64,000 nucleotides of DNA from Duganella aceris (GCF_011090165.1 NZ_JAADJT010000010.1:247154-311153); one strand, 5' to 3'; positions 53,727-62,623 are shown, counted from the first letter of the stretch. The notes: generated by a model not told the origin, from the letters alone. Translations and numbers: made by a program.

Positions 53727-53768
53727 ATGCGGCTACGCGCCGGTTCCCAAGCCGGGATGCCTTGCGGG

Positions 53769-54194
53769 TTAAGCCTCGGCGTCCGGCTGAAGCTCCGGAC
53801 CATCCTTGGCCAGCGCCGCGCGCTGCCGCTTGACCATCGCGATCACCACATTGCGGATCGTATTCAGCACGGTGTCCGCCTTGAACGGCTTGACGATGAA
53901 GCCGCTCACGCCCATCGCATGCGCCGCCTGGATGGTGGCCGCATCGAATTCGCTGGACACCATGAAGATCAGCGTCTTCGGCCAGTTGGTTTTAATCTCC
54001 CGCACCACGTCCTCACCGCTCTCCATCTGCTCGCGCGCGATGCAGACGATGTGGGGCTGGTATTTGATCAGCAGCGCCATACCGTTGGCGCAGGTGTGGG
54101 CCTGGCCCACCACGTCATAACCGCCGTCGGTCAGCACGGTGTTGAGCAAACCGCGCGCGACAGCGCTGGAATCGATAATCACCGCTTTTAACAT
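53769..54194 (-). CDS. Receiver-domain protein lacking the phospho-aspartate
   Basis: A 141-residue single-domain CheY-like protein. The fold pattern is clear (AVIIDSSAVARGLLNTVLT, TLIFMVSSEF, GVSGFIVKPF with the conserved Lys). The usual acidic pair is reduced to D8-S9. The phosphorylation site, expected as LLD after strand 3, reads PHIVCIAREQ with Ala53 in that place. It therefore probably cannot be phosphorylated in the normal way and may act as a binding partner or constitutive regulator. No kinase is adjacent. It precedes the strand-sharing xni gene order with 28 bp between. Confidence 0.8.
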   Translation of the reverse strand: MLKAVIIDSSAVARGLLNTVLTDGGYDVVGQAHTCANGMALLIKYQPHIVCIAREQMESGEDVVREIKTNWPKTLIFMVSSEFDAATIQAAHAMGVSGFIVKPFKADTVLNTIRNVVIAMVKRQRAALAKDGPELQPDAEA

Positions 54195-54222
54195 CTTGCA
54201 AACCTTGTATTTATAGACGCGC

Positions 54223-54996
54223 TTATCTTTCCCAAGCCAGCATGTTCCAGGTCACGCCGACCCGCACGTCTGTTTTCAATTGCACCAATTGTCGAGAAAG
54301 ATACAGCATTTCGCGTTCTTTTCGTAGTGTTTCGCCCAGCGTATCCTTCAGAATGCCGGCGCCGGCCATGATCCCGTCCAGCGTGCCGTAAGTACGCAAC
54401 AGTCGCGCCGCCGTCTTGACGCCGACCTTGGACACACCCGGAATCGAATCGGTGACATCGCCCATCAGCGCCAGCAGGTCGGGCAGCTGCTCCGGCGGCA
54501 CACCCCACTTCTGCTCGACCCACGCATGGTCGTGCCACTCGCTCTTGAAGTGGTCCCACACCCGCGCGCCCTGCGCGATCAGGCCGTGCAGATCCTTGTC
54601 GGTGCTGGCGACGGTGGCCTCGCCTCGGCCGTCGGCCAACCAGCGCAGCACCACGGTGCCGATCACATCGTCGGCCTCGACCTCGGGCAGCGACACCACG
54701 TGCAGGCCGAAACCCTGCAGCTTCTCGTAGAACCCGGGCAGCGCCTCGCGCAGCGGCGACGGCATCGGCGCGCGGCCCTCGCGGTAGCCGGCATACAGAT
54801 CGTGACGCCAGGTGCGGCCGCCGAAATCGAAGGCCGGCAGCACATGGGTCGGTTCATGGTCGTTGACCAGTTTGCGGAAAGAGGACAGCGCGTGGCGCAG
54901 CGCGATCTCGGCCTTTTCGGGGCTATCGGGTTCGGGGCTGGCTTCGTAGACGCGGCGCACAATATTGAGGCCGTCGATGGCAAGGAGTCTACCCAT
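54223..54996 (-). CDS. xni: 5'-3' exonuclease / flap endonuclease, Xni-like
   Basis: A 257-residue protein equivalent to the N-terminal nuclease part of DNA polymerase I without the polymerase. Acidic metal sites and DNA-binding motifs are present: LLAIDGLNIVRRVY, FDFGGRTWRHDLYAGYREGR, EADDVIG, STDKDLHGL, and the helix-hairpin-helix GDVTDSIPGVSKVGVKTAARLL. Length fits E. coli Xni (251). It may process RNA primers or flaps. Two in-frame ATGs upstream (55008, 55005) are alternatives. Confidence 0.88.
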   Translation of the reverse strand: MGRLLAIDGLNIVRRVYEASPEPDSPEKAEIALRHALSSFRKLVNDHEPTHVLPAFDFGGRTWRHDLYAGYREGRAPMPSPLREALPGFYEKLQGFGLHVVSLPEVEADDVIGTVVLRWLADGRGEATVASTDKDLHGLIAQGARVWDHFKSEWHDHAWVEQKWGVPPEQLPDLLALMGDVTDSIPGVSKVGVKTAARLLRTYGTLDGIMAGAGILKDTLGETLRKEREMLYLSRQLVQLKTDVRVGVTWNMLAWER

Positions 54997-55046
54997 GTTC
55001 AACATCATCCGGGCTTGATCAAGCCGCCATTCTACCGCACCGCTGT

Positions 55047-55718
55047 TTACTTCAACAGCTCATACGGGCCGCCGCGCTCCAGCGCGCGCTGGAAGGCCGG
55101 GCGGCTGTGGATGCGTTGCAGGAAGTCGAGCAGCTTCGGACGGCTTGCGTTCAAACCGCCGCGCGCGGCGGCCGCCTCCAGCGGGAAGCTCATCTGGATG
55201 TCGGCGGCGCTGAACTCGGCGCCGGCGAACCACGGCGACTTGCCCAGCTCGGCCTCCAGATAATCCAGATGCATCTCGATCTGCGGCTGGATGTACGTGC
55301 CCTTGACCTTCTGCGCGATGGCGCGCGCGATCGGCTTGACGAAGAACGGCGCCGGACTGGTCTCGACCCGGTCGAACACCAGCTTCATCAACAACGGCGC
55401 CATCGCCGAGCCCTCGGCGTAATGCAGGAAATAGGTCCAGCGGCGCCGCTCCGCCGTGCCGGCCGGCGGCACCATGCGGCCATGGCCATAGGTCTCGACC
55501 AGGTACTCGACGATCGCCCCCGACTCCGCCACCACGATGCCGTCGTCGCTGATCACCGGCGACTTGCCCAGCGGATGAATGGCGCGCAGCTCCGGCGGCG
55601 CCAGCATGGTCTTGCGGTCGCGCTGGTAGCGCACGATCTCATACGCCAGCCCCAGTTCCTCCAACAGCCACAGCACGCGCTGCGAGCGCGAATTATTGAG
55701 ATGGTGGACAACGATCAT
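55047..55718 (-). CDS. Glutathione S-transferase
   Basis: A 223-residue cytosolic GST. The thioredoxin-like N-domain (about 1-80) has the start MIVVHHLNNSRSQRVLWLLEELGL, with the Ser-Arg-Ser-Gln site where glutathione binds, and SPVISDDGIVVAESGAIVEYL. The helical C-domain follows. It resembles the YfcG/beta-like groups; the substrate is unknown. It is 50 bp upstream of xni on the same strand and divergent from the flavoprotein gene. Confidence 0.9.
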   Translation of the reverse strand: MIVVHHLNNSRSQRVLWLLEELGLAYEIVRYQRDRKTMLAPPELRAIHPLGKSPVISDDGIVVAESGAIVEYLVETYGHGRMVPPAGTAERRRWTYFLHYAEGSAMAPLLMKLVFDRVETSPAPFFVKPIARAIAQKVKGTYIQPQIEMHLDYLEAELGKSPWFAGAEFSAADIQMSFPLEAAAARGGLNASRPKLLDFLQRIHSRPAFQRALERGGPYELLK

Positions 55719-55868
55719 GTCAGGTTCCCGAAAAAAAGAACGGCCGTGCGCCGCGATGCCGCCAGCTTAGCATTGTTGCCGCGTTTACGCCGCCCCCTCC
55801 ACGGACCGATGGATTCCGATGGGAAAGCACAGTACACTCGACGCCAGCCTGCCGCCACCGGAGTGTTC

Positions 55869-57479
55869 ATGAATTTCCTGTCACCGCGTTACCTTGTCCT
55901 CATCGCCGCCATCGTCACCCTGCTCGCCTCCGTGGCGCTGCGGGCCCCGTGGGAAATCGCCGTCGCCGCCGCCGCGCTGACCCTCGTCGGCATCACCGAC
56001 CTGTTGCAGACCAAGCGCGCGCTGCGCCGCAATTACCCGATCCTGGCCCACTTCCGCTTCTTCTTCGAATCGATCCGCCCCGAGATCCGCCAATACTTCC
56101 TCGAAGACGACACGGTGGCCGAACCGTTCTCGCGCAACCAGCGCAGCATCGTCTACCAGCGCGCCAAGATGGACACCGACAAGCGCCCGTTCGGCACCCA
56201 GATGGACGTCTACGCCCCCGGCTACGAATGGATCAACCACTCGATCAAACCGGCGCCGGAACAGCACCACGACTTCCGCGTCGAGATCGGCAACCACCCC
56301 GACTGCCCGCGCGCGCAACCGTATTCGGCCAGCGTGTTCAACATCTCGGCGATGAGCTTCGGCGCGCTGTCGGCCAACGCCATCCTGGCGCTGAACGGCG
56401 GCGCCAAAGCCGGCGGCTTCATGCACGACACCGGCGAAGGCAGCATCAGCCCCTACCACCGCCAGCACGGCGGCGACCTGGTGTGGGAGATCGGCTCCGG
56501 CTACTTCGGCTGCCGCAATGCCGACGGCAGCTTCTCCGAAGCCAACTTCATCGCCAACGCCACCACGCCGCAGGTCAAGATGATCGAGCTGAAGCTGTCG
56601 CAGGGCGCCAAGCCCGGCCACGGCGGCGTGCTGCCGGGCGCGAAAGTGACGATCGAGATCGCCACCACGCGCGGCGTGATGCTGGGCGAGGACTGCATCT
56701 CGCCGTCGTCGCACTCCGCCTTCAGCACGCCGCTGGAGATGCTGGCCTTCATCGACCGCCTGCGCACCCTGTCCGGCGGCAAGCCGACCGGCTTCAAGCT
56801 GTCGATCGGCCACCCGTGGGAATTCTTCGGCATCGTCAAGGCGATGCTGGCGACCGGCATCGTGCCCGACTTCATCGTGGTCGACGGCGGCGAAGGCGGC
56901 ACCGGCGCCGCGCCGGTCGAGTTCACCGACCACGTCGGCACGCCGCTGCAGGAAGCGCTGCTGCTGGTGCACAACACGCTGGTTGGCGCCAACCTGCGCG
57001 ACAAGGTCAAGGTCGGCGCCTCCGGCAAGATCATCACCGCCTTCGACATCGCCCGCACCATCGCGCTCGGCGCCGACTGGTGCAACTCGGCGCGCGGCTT
57101 CATGTTCGCGCTGGGCTGCATCCAGTCGCAAAGCTGCCACACCGACCGCTGCCCGACCGGCGTCGCCACCCAGGACCCGGCCCGCCAGCGCGCGCTGGTG
57201 GTGCCGGACAAGATCCGCCGCGTCGCCAACTTCCACGAGAACACGCTGAAGGCGCTGGCGCAGCTGATCGCCGCCGCCGGCGCCACCCACCCGTCGCAAC
57301 TGAAGCCGCGCCACCTGGTGCGGCGCATCTCCGACCACCAGGTCAAGCTGGCCTCGGCGCTGCTGCCGTACCTGGAGCCGGGCGAACTGCTCGACCCGAG
57401 CCAGCTGGCGCGCCTGCCGCCGGTGTTCGGCCTGTACTGGCCGATGGCACAGGCGGAATCGTTCAATCCACTTTGTTAA
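55869..57479 (+). CDS. Membrane-anchored glutamate-synthase-domain FMN protein
   Basis: A 536-residue protein. One or two N-terminal membrane spans (about 5-45) precede a GltB-type FMN/Fe-S domain (about 95-500). Signatures: NISAMSFGALSANAILALN, MHDTGEGSISPYH, KPGHGGVLPGAKV, VDGGEGGTGAAPVEFTDHVGTPL, and the Cys cluster GCIQSQSCHTDRCPTGVATQDP that should bind 3Fe-4S. It lacks the glutaminase domain, so it is not a full glutamate synthase; these free-standing GltB2-like proteins have no settled reaction. Confidence 0.85.
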   Translation: MNFLSPRYLVLIAAIVTLLASVALRAPWEIAVAAAALTLVGITDLLQTKRALRRNYPILAHFRFFFESIRPEIRQYFLEDDTVAEPFSRNQRSIVYQRAKMDTDKRPFGTQMDVYAPGYEWINHSIKPAPEQHHDFRVEIGNHPDCPRAQPYSASVFNISAMSFGALSANAILALNGGAKAGGFMHDTGEGSISPYHRQHGGDLVWEIGSGYFGCRNADGSFSEANFIANATTPQVKMIELKLSQGAKPGHGGVLPGAKVTIEIATTRGVMLGEDCISPSSHSAFSTPLEMLAFIDRLRTLSGGKPTGFKLSIGHPWEFFGIVKAMLATGIVPDFIVVDGGEGGTGAAPVEFTDHVGTPLQEALLLVHNTLVGANLRDKVKVGASGKIITAFDIARTIALGADWCNSARGFMFALGCIQSQSCHTDRCPTGVATQDPARQRALVVPDKIRRVANFHENTLKALAQLIAAAGATHPSQLKPRHLVRRISDHQVKLASALLPYLEPGELLDPSQLARLPPVFGLYWPMAQAESFNPLC

Positions 57480-57496
57480 TCCACCCGGGAGTCGGC

Positions 57497-59014
57497 ATGT
57501 CCAGATTCACATTCGCAATCCTATTCGCCGCCGCCGCGGCCCTGATCGACGCGCAAGCGCAAGCGCCGGCCCACGCCGACGAGCAGCGCGACGCCGCGCT
57601 GTACGCCAGGATCGACGCCATCTTCGCCGACTACGCGCTCGACCAGCATGTGCCCGGCCTGGTGTACGGCATCGTCGCCGACGGCAAGCTGGTCTACGTG
57701 CGCGGCCTGGGCGTGCAGGATCTGCAAACGAATCGGCCGGTGACGCCGGACAGCCTGTTCCGCATCGCCTCGATGACCAAGGCCTTCACCGCGCTGACGC
57801 TGTTGAAGCTGCGCGACGACGGCCGGCTGCAACTGGACGCGCCGGCCGAGACCTATGTCCCGGAAATGAAGAACTGGAAGTATCCGACCGACGACTCGCC
57901 GCGCATCCGCGTCCGCGACCTGCTGAACCACAGCGCCGGCCTGGTCACCGACGATCCGTGGGGCGACCGCCAGACGCCGTTGCCGGAAGCCGCGTTCACC
58001 CAGCTGCTGCGCGGCGGCGTCCCGTTCAGCAACGCCCCCGGCGTGACGATGGAATATTCCAACCTCGGCTACGCGCTGCTGGGCCGCATCATCAGCAACG
58101 TCTCCGGCCGGCCGTTCGCCGACACCATCACCAGCACGCTGATGCGGCCGCTGGGCATGACGTCCTCCGGCTTCGTCGCCGACGCCGCGCCGGCCGAACG
58201 CCGCGCGCAGGGCTACCACTGGGCCGACAACGCCTGGACGCTGGAACCGACGATGGCGCACGGCGCGTTCGGCGCCATGGGCGGGGTGCAGACCAGCGCG
58301 GTCGACTACGCCAAGTGGGTGGGTTACCTGCTGTCGGCCTGGCCGCCGCGCGACGGCGCCGACACCGGCCCGGTCAAGCGCGCCACGGTGCGCGAACTGG
58401 CGCAGGGCTCGAACTTCGCGCAATTGCGCAAGCGCCTGGGCCACAGCGGCGCCGACAGCTGCCGCCAGGCGTCGGCCTACGGCATGGGAATGAACGCGGC
58501 GGTCGATTGCGAGCTGGGCTTGACGCTCAGCCACGGCGGCGGCTATCCCGGCTACGGATCGCACGTGCTGCTGCTGCCGGACATGGGCGTCGGCCTTTTC
58601 GCCTTCACCAACCGCAGCTACTCGGGTTCCGCCACCCCGGTGTGGGATGCGGCGATGGTGCTCAGCAAGGGAGGCTACCTGAAACGCCGTGCGACGCCGG
58701 TCAGCAGCGACGTCGCCACCGCCTACCGCGCCGCAGGGAACATTTATCAGCAGGGCGATATCGCCGTCGCCGCCGACCAGCTGGCGATGAACTTCCTGCT
58801 GGACCGCGACGCGGCCGGCTGGCGCCGCGACCTGGCGGGCCTGAAGGAGAAGGTGGGCGCCTGCGACACCGCGTCGCCGCTCAGCGCCAAAGGCGCGCTG
58901 GCCGGCGAGTTCGTCTGGCGATGCGAGCACGGCCAGGTGACCGGCACGCTGCTGCTGACGCCGACGCTGCCACCGCGCATCCAGACCCTGGACTTGCAGC
59001 AGAAGGCGCCCTAG
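57497..59014 (+). CDS. Serine hydrolase of the beta-lactamase/DD-peptidase class C fold
   Basis: A 505-residue exported protein. A signal peptide (about 1-20) precedes a penicillin-binding-protein-like domain (about 35-400). Active-site boxes are ASMTK (S92, K95), YSN in MEYSNLGYALLG, and HGG in LSHGGGYPGYGS in place of KTG. The C-terminal about 90 residues form an extra domain. Such proteins are often esterases or D-amino peptidases and rarely true beta-lactamases. It follows the flavoprotein by 17 bp, probably co-transcribed, and ends 3 bp before a convergent gene. Confidence 0.85.
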   Translation: MSRFTFAILFAAAAALIDAQAQAPAHADEQRDAALYARIDAIFADYALDQHVPGLVYGIVADGKLVYVRGLGVQDLQTNRPVTPDSLFRIASMTKAFTALTLLKLRDDGRLQLDAPAETYVPEMKNWKYPTDDSPRIRVRDLLNHSAGLVTDDPWGDRQTPLPEAAFTQLLRGGVPFSNAPGVTMEYSNLGYALLGRIISNVSGRPFADTITSTLMRPLGMTSSGFVADAAPAERRAQGYHWADNAWTLEPTMAHGAFGAMGGVQTSAVDYAKWVGYLLSAWPPRDGADTGPVKRATVRELAQGSNFAQLRKRLGHSGADSCRQASAYGMGMNAAVDCELGLTLSHGGGYPGYGSHVLLLPDMGVGLFAFTNRSYSGSATPVWDAAMVLSKGGYLKRRATPVSSDVATAYRAAGNIYQQGDIAVAADQLAMNFLLDRDAAGWRRDLAGLKEKVGACDTASPLSAKGALAGEFVWRCEHGQVTGTLLLTPTLPPRIQTLDLQQKAP

Positions 59015-59017
59015 GGA

Positions 59018-59290
59018 TCAGCGCTGGACGCGCAGATTGATGACGCGCTTGGCCGGCTTGGACGCGTCGCCCGGCGCGGCGGCCTTGGCGCTTTTGTTGG
59101 AGTCGCAGTTGCCGCAGCCGTCGCCGCAGCTGGACGTGGTGTTGAACACCCTGGCCAGCCGCGCCTGATCGAAGCCGCGCTGGCTCAACGCATGTACGAT
59201 GCGCCGGCGCAGCGCCGCCGGCAGGTACTTGCTGCAGAAATGCGCCAGCGCCGCCACCACGATCACCCCCACGATCACTTGCTGCCACAT
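59018..59290 (-). CDS. Small FeoB-associated Cys-rich membrane protein
   Basis: A 90-residue protein with one N-terminal membrane span (about 3-20, VIVGVIVVAALAHF), a basic stretch and a Cys cluster SSCGDGCGNCDSNKSA (C55, C59, C62) before a Lys/Ala tail. Its position right after feoB, one base beyond the feoB stop, with the GGAGGT ribosome site inside feoB's last codons, marks it as a feoC-like partner of the Fe(II) transporter. The Cys cluster might bind Fe(II) or an Fe-S cluster. I chose ATG 59290 over an upstream frame. Confidence 0.75.
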   Translation of the reverse strand: MWQQVIVGVIVVAALAHFCSKYLPAALRRRIVHALSQRGFDQARLARVFNTTSSCGDGCGNCDSNKSAKAAAPGDASKPAKRVINLRVQR

Positions 59291-59291
59291 A

Positions 59292-61190
59292 TCAACCTCC
59301 GAAAGCCAACGCGATGCGGTACGTGAGGAACGACGCCACATACGCCAGCGCAAACAGGTAACCAGCCATCAGCCACGCGAAGCGCACGCTGTTGGTTTCG
59401 CGGCGCACCGTGCTCAGCGTCGCCATGCACTGCGGCGCGAACACATACCACGCCAGCAGCGACAACGCGGTCGGCAGCGACCAGGTCGAACCGATGATCG
59501 GCGCCAGCGCCTGCGCCACCTCGTCGCCGCTCTGCGACAGCGCGTACACGGTGCCCAGCGCGCCGACCGCCACTTCGCGCGCCGCCATGCCCGGCACCAG
59601 CGCGATGCAGATCTGCCAGTTGAAGCCGATCGGCGCGAAAATGAATTCCAGCCCGCGGCCGATGATGCCGGCCAGACTGTAGTAGATCGGCGGATGCGTC
59701 GCGCCTTCCGGCGCACCCGGGAACGAGCTCAGCACCCACAGCAGGATCGTCAAGGTCAGGATGATGGTACCGACCCGCGTCACGAAGATCTTGGCGCGCT
59801 CCCACAAGCCCAGGCCCAGGTTGCGCATATGCGGCCAGTGGTAGGCCGGCAGCTCCATCATCAGCGCCTGGTGCGCCTTGGTGTGCATGAAGCGCTTCAT
59901 CACCCACGCCACCGCCATCGCCGAAATGATGCCCGCGAAGTACAGCAGGAACAGCACCAGCCCTTGCAGGTTCATGAAGCCGGCCACCTCGCGGTCGGGA
60001 ATGAAGGCGGCGATGATCAGCGCATACACCGGCAGCCGCGCCGAGCACGTCATCAGCGGCGCGATCATGATGGTCACCAGCCGGTCGCGCCGGTTCTGGA
60101 TGGTGCGCGCCGCCATCACGCCGGGAATCGCGCAGGCAAAGCTCGACAGCAGCGGAATGAAGGCGCGGCCCGACAGGCCGACACCGCCCATCAGCCGGTC
60201 CAGCAAGAAGGCCGCGCGCGGCAGATAGCCGCAATCCTCCAGGAACAGGATAAAGAAGAACAAAATCAGAATCTGCGGCAGGAACACCAGCACCCCGCCG
60301 ACGCCGCCCATGACGCCGTCCACCAGCAGGCTGTGCAGCAAGCCCGGCGGCATCGACGCCGTCATCCACGCCGCCAGGTGTTCGACCCCGGCGGTGATCA
60401 TCTCCATCGGCGTCGCCGCCCAGCTGAACACCGCCTGGAACACCAGGAACATCAGCACCGCCAGGATCACCGGACCGAGCACCGGATGCAGCACCACGTT
60501 GTCGATCTTTTCGCTCAGGTTGCCGCTGTCGTTGACGTCGTTGCTGACCAGCTCGAGGATGCGGCGCACTTCGCGCTGCGTCTCCTCGACGCCGACCGCG
60601 TCGATCGCCGACAACGGATGCGGCTGGGTCGCCGCCAGCGGCCACATGCCGTCCAGCGCGCGCAGCAGCGACTTCTCGCCGCCGGCCTGCACCGCCACGG
60701 TTTCCACCACCGGCATGCCCAGCTCCTGCGCCAGGCGGTCGGCGTCGATGCGCATGCCGCGCTTGCTGGCGACATCGACCATGTTGAGCGCCAGGATCAT
60801 CGGCAGGCCCAGGCGCTTGATCTCCAGCACCAGGCGCAGGTTCAGCCGCAGGTTGGTGGCGTTGACCACGCACACCACCACGTCCGGCGCCGGATCGCCG
60901 GCGCGCTTGCCGGCCACCACGTCGCGGGTGATTTCCTCGTCCGGCGTGTGCGCCGACAAACTATAGGCGCCCGGCAGGTCCAGCACGCGGAAGGCGTGGC
61001 CTTCGGGCGAATTGAACGAACCTTCCTTGCGCTCGATGGTCACGCCGGCGTAGTTGGCCACTTTCTGGCGCGCGCCGGTCAGGCGGTTGAACAAGGCGGT
61101 CTTGCCGCAATTCGGGTTGCCCAGCAAGGCCACCATCGGCGTCCGGGATTGCACGGGGAGTCCGGGCAAGGATTTTTCTACGGCGCCCAT
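59292..61190 (-). CDS. feoB: Ferrous iron transport protein FeoB
   Basis: A 632-residue inner-membrane Fe(II) transporter. The N-terminal GTPase domain (about 15-180) has LLGNPNCGKTALFNRLTG (G1), DLPGAYSL (G3) and LNMVD (G4). The membrane part holds two gate regions, with the conserved Cys in SSFACAIPGVMA and in PLMTCSARLPVY. It is shorter than E. coli FeoB (773) but typical for this group. feoA lies 3 bp upstream; Fur-like sites precede feoA, so repression by iron is expected. Confidence 0.97.
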   Translation of the reverse strand: MGAVEKSLPGLPVQSRTPMVALLGNPNCGKTALFNRLTGARQKVANYAGVTIERKEGSFNSPEGHAFRVLDLPGAYSLSAHTPDEEITRDVVAGKRAGDPAPDVVVCVVNATNLRLNLRLVLEIKRLGLPMILALNMVDVASKRGMRIDADRLAQELGMPVVETVAVQAGGEKSLLRALDGMWPLAATQPHPLSAIDAVGVEETQREVRRILELVSNDVNDSGNLSEKIDNVVLHPVLGPVILAVLMFLVFQAVFSWAATPMEMITAGVEHLAAWMTASMPPGLLHSLLVDGVMGGVGGVLVFLPQILILFFFILFLEDCGYLPRAAFLLDRLMGGVGLSGRAFIPLLSSFACAIPGVMAARTIQNRRDRLVTIMIAPLMTCSARLPVYALIIAAFIPDREVAGFMNLQGLVLFLLYFAGIISAMAVAWVMKRFMHTKAHQALMMELPAYHWPHMRNLGLGLWERAKIFVTRVGTIILTLTILLWVLSSFPGAPEGATHPPIYYSLAGIIGRGLEFIFAPIGFNWQICIALVPGMAAREVAVGALGTVYALSQSGDEVAQALAPIIGSTWSLPTALSLLAWYVFAPQCMATLSTVRRETNSVRFAWLMAGYLFALAYVASFLTYRIALAFGG

Positions 61191-61193
61191 GAT

Positions 61194-61460
61194 TTATTCC
61201 GGTTGAATCGAGATCAGCGCCGCTTCGAAGCGACGCAAGGCGAAGGTGGAGTTGCCGACCTTGATCGCCAGCGGTTCGCCGCCCGGCATGCCGCGCTTCA
61301 GCATGCGGATTTTTTCGCCGGGCACGAAGCCCAGTTCCATCAGCCGGCGCGACAAATCCGCGCCATCGTCGGCGATGTCGCCGGGAGAAACATGCACCAC
61401 GGTGGCGGCGGCGCCGACCTGGAGCGTGTCCAGGGTGATCAGGGGAACAGCGTGCGTCAT
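61194..61460 (-). CDS. feoA: Ferrous iron transport accessory protein FeoA
   Basis: An 88-residue SH3-like protein needed by FeoB. The pattern LMELGFVPGEKIRMLKRGMPGGEPLAIKVGNSTFALRRFEA is typical. It is first in feoA-feoB-Cys-rich gene and divergent from bfd, with 212 bp containing two Fur-box-like sites. Confidence 0.94.
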   Translation of the reverse strand: MTHAVPLITLDTLQVGAAATVVHVSPGDIADDGADLSRRLMELGFVPGEKIRMLKRGMPGGEPLAIKVGNSTFALRRFEAALISIQPE

Positions 61461-61535
61461 GAGCGAATCCGGTCAGGACCGGCGAACTGCAAGATCGCGT
61501 TCTCGCCGGAAAGAAGATACTAGCATTATAAACGG

Positions 61536-61550
61536 TAATGCGAATTACTT
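61536..61550 (-). promoter_or_regulatory. Candidate Fur box before feoA
   Basis: GTAATGCGAATTACT is a near-palindrome (GTAAT, four bases, ATTAC) of Fur-site character, 76 bp upstream of the feoA start. Match to the 7-1-7 consensus is partial. Confidence 0.45.
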
Positions 61551-61597
61551 CTATTTGCGCTTGCATCCCGCTCAGATTTGAGGCAGTATACGATTAA

Positions 61598-61612
61598 TGA
61601 TAATGATTCGCA
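61598..61612 (+). promoter_or_regulatory. Candidate Fur box before bfd-tonB
   Basis: TGATAAT-G-ATTCGCA matches 12 of 14 positions of the 7-1-7 Fur motif TGATAAT-n-ATTATCA, with a perfect left half. It lies 60 bp before bfd, where bound Fur-Fe(II) would block transcription. Extra TAATGA repeats on its left may extend the site. Confidence 0.7.
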
Positions 61613-61672
61613 TTAAGTAGAACGCAATCATGTCATTCAGACTTTTTTTTAGCCTAGCCAGAAGGTGTATCG

Positions 61673-61897
61673 ATGATTGTTTGTGTTTGCAATAACATAT
61701 CTGATCGTGAAATCCGTCAAGCCGTGGAATTGGGATTAACGTCGATGGAAGAACTGCGCCGCGATTTGGGCGTCGCGACCTGCTGCGGTCAATGTTTCTC
61801 CTGTGCCGAAGAAATCCTCAACGAACATTTGGCCGCCATCCAGGCAAGCGCCGATATCAAAGAGACGGTGCTCAAGCGCCCGGTCTTCACCAACTAA
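61673..61897 (+). CDS. bfd: Bacterioferritin-associated ferredoxin
   Basis: A 74-residue BFD-type 2Fe-2S protein. Four Cys ligands are in place: C-x-C in IVCVCNNIS and C-x-x-C in CCGQCFSC. Bfd reduces the iron core of bacterioferritin so Fe(II) can leave; bfr lies 1.5 kb downstream. Expected to be induced in low iron through the Fur box upstream. The stop is followed directly by the tonB start (TAATATG). Confidence 0.93.
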   Translation: MIVCVCNNISDREIRQAVELGLTSMEELRRDLGVATCCGQCFSCAEEILNEHLAAIQASADIKETVLKRPVFTN

Positions 61898-61898
61898 T

Positions 61899-62621
61899 AT
61901 GAACACAATGACCTACGGCCTGTCAGCCTCCGCGCTGACCGGCGACGATCGCGGCATCGCCCGCAAGCTGAAGGCGCAATGGCGCAGCAACGGCCGCAAG
62001 TTCGCACCGTTCGCAGCGATCGTCCTGGGTCATGCCGTGCTGTTTTACGCGATCAACTCCGGCATGCTGCGCAATGTCACCAAGGCGCTGATGCCGCAAG
62101 TGGTCAACATCACCTTCGTCGCCTCGCCGGAACCGTTGAAGCAAACCCCGCCGCCGCCGAAGACGGTGCCGGTGGTGCAGAAAACGCCGACCTTCGTGCC
62201 GCCGCTGCCGCAACTGAACATCGTCCAGACCGAACCGACCATCACGCTGCCGCCGCCGCAACCGCGCGCGGCCGAAGCCACGCCGTCGACCGCCGCACCG
62301 TCGCCGGTGGTCGCGCCACCGGCACCGCCGGCGCCGTCCACGCCGAAGACCGTCTCCGGCGTCGAATACATCCGTGCCCCGCAACCGGTCTACCCGAGCA
62401 TCGCCCGCCGCATGGGCGAAAGCGGCACCGTCACGCTGCGCGTGCTGATCGGTGAAAAGGGTTTGGCCGAACAGGTGGTGATCCAGAAGTCGTCCGGCTC
62501 CGCCAACCTCGACGAAGCCGGCCGCCAGGCCGTGCTGCGCGCGCTGTACAAGCCGTACCTCGAGGACGGCAAGCCGGTCCCCGTGTACGCGCTGGTGCCG
62601 ATCAACTTCCAGCTGGGCTGA
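61899..62621 (+). CDS. tonB: Energy transducer TonB
   Basis: A 240-residue protein with one N-terminal membrane span (about 36-55), a long Pro-rich periplasmic spacer (about 75-150) and the C-terminal TonB domain (about 160-240, PVYPSIARRMGESGTVTLRVLI). It transmits ExbB/ExbD energy to outer-membrane receptors. It starts two bases after the bfd stop, an uncommon partner that places TonB under the same iron control. exbB/exbD are 30 kb away. Confidence 0.93.
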   Translation: MNTMTYGLSASALTGDDRGIARKLKAQWRSNGRKFAPFAAIVLGHAVLFYAINSGMLRNVTKALMPQVVNITFVASPEPLKQTPPPPKTVPVVQKTPTFVPPLPQLNIVQTEPTITLPPPQPRAAEATPSTAAPSPVVAPPAPPAPSTPKTVSGVEYIRAPQPVYPSIARRMGESGTVTLRVLIGEKGLAEQVVIQKSSGSANLDEAGRQAVLRALYKPYLEDGKPVPVYALVPINFQLG

Positions 62622-62623
62622 TT

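Noticed and set aside
57497..59014. True beta-lactamase resistance gene
   Set aside because: SxxK, YxN and HGG are shared by many esterases and peptidases of this fold, and the protein has an extra C-terminal domain; resistance cannot be claimed.
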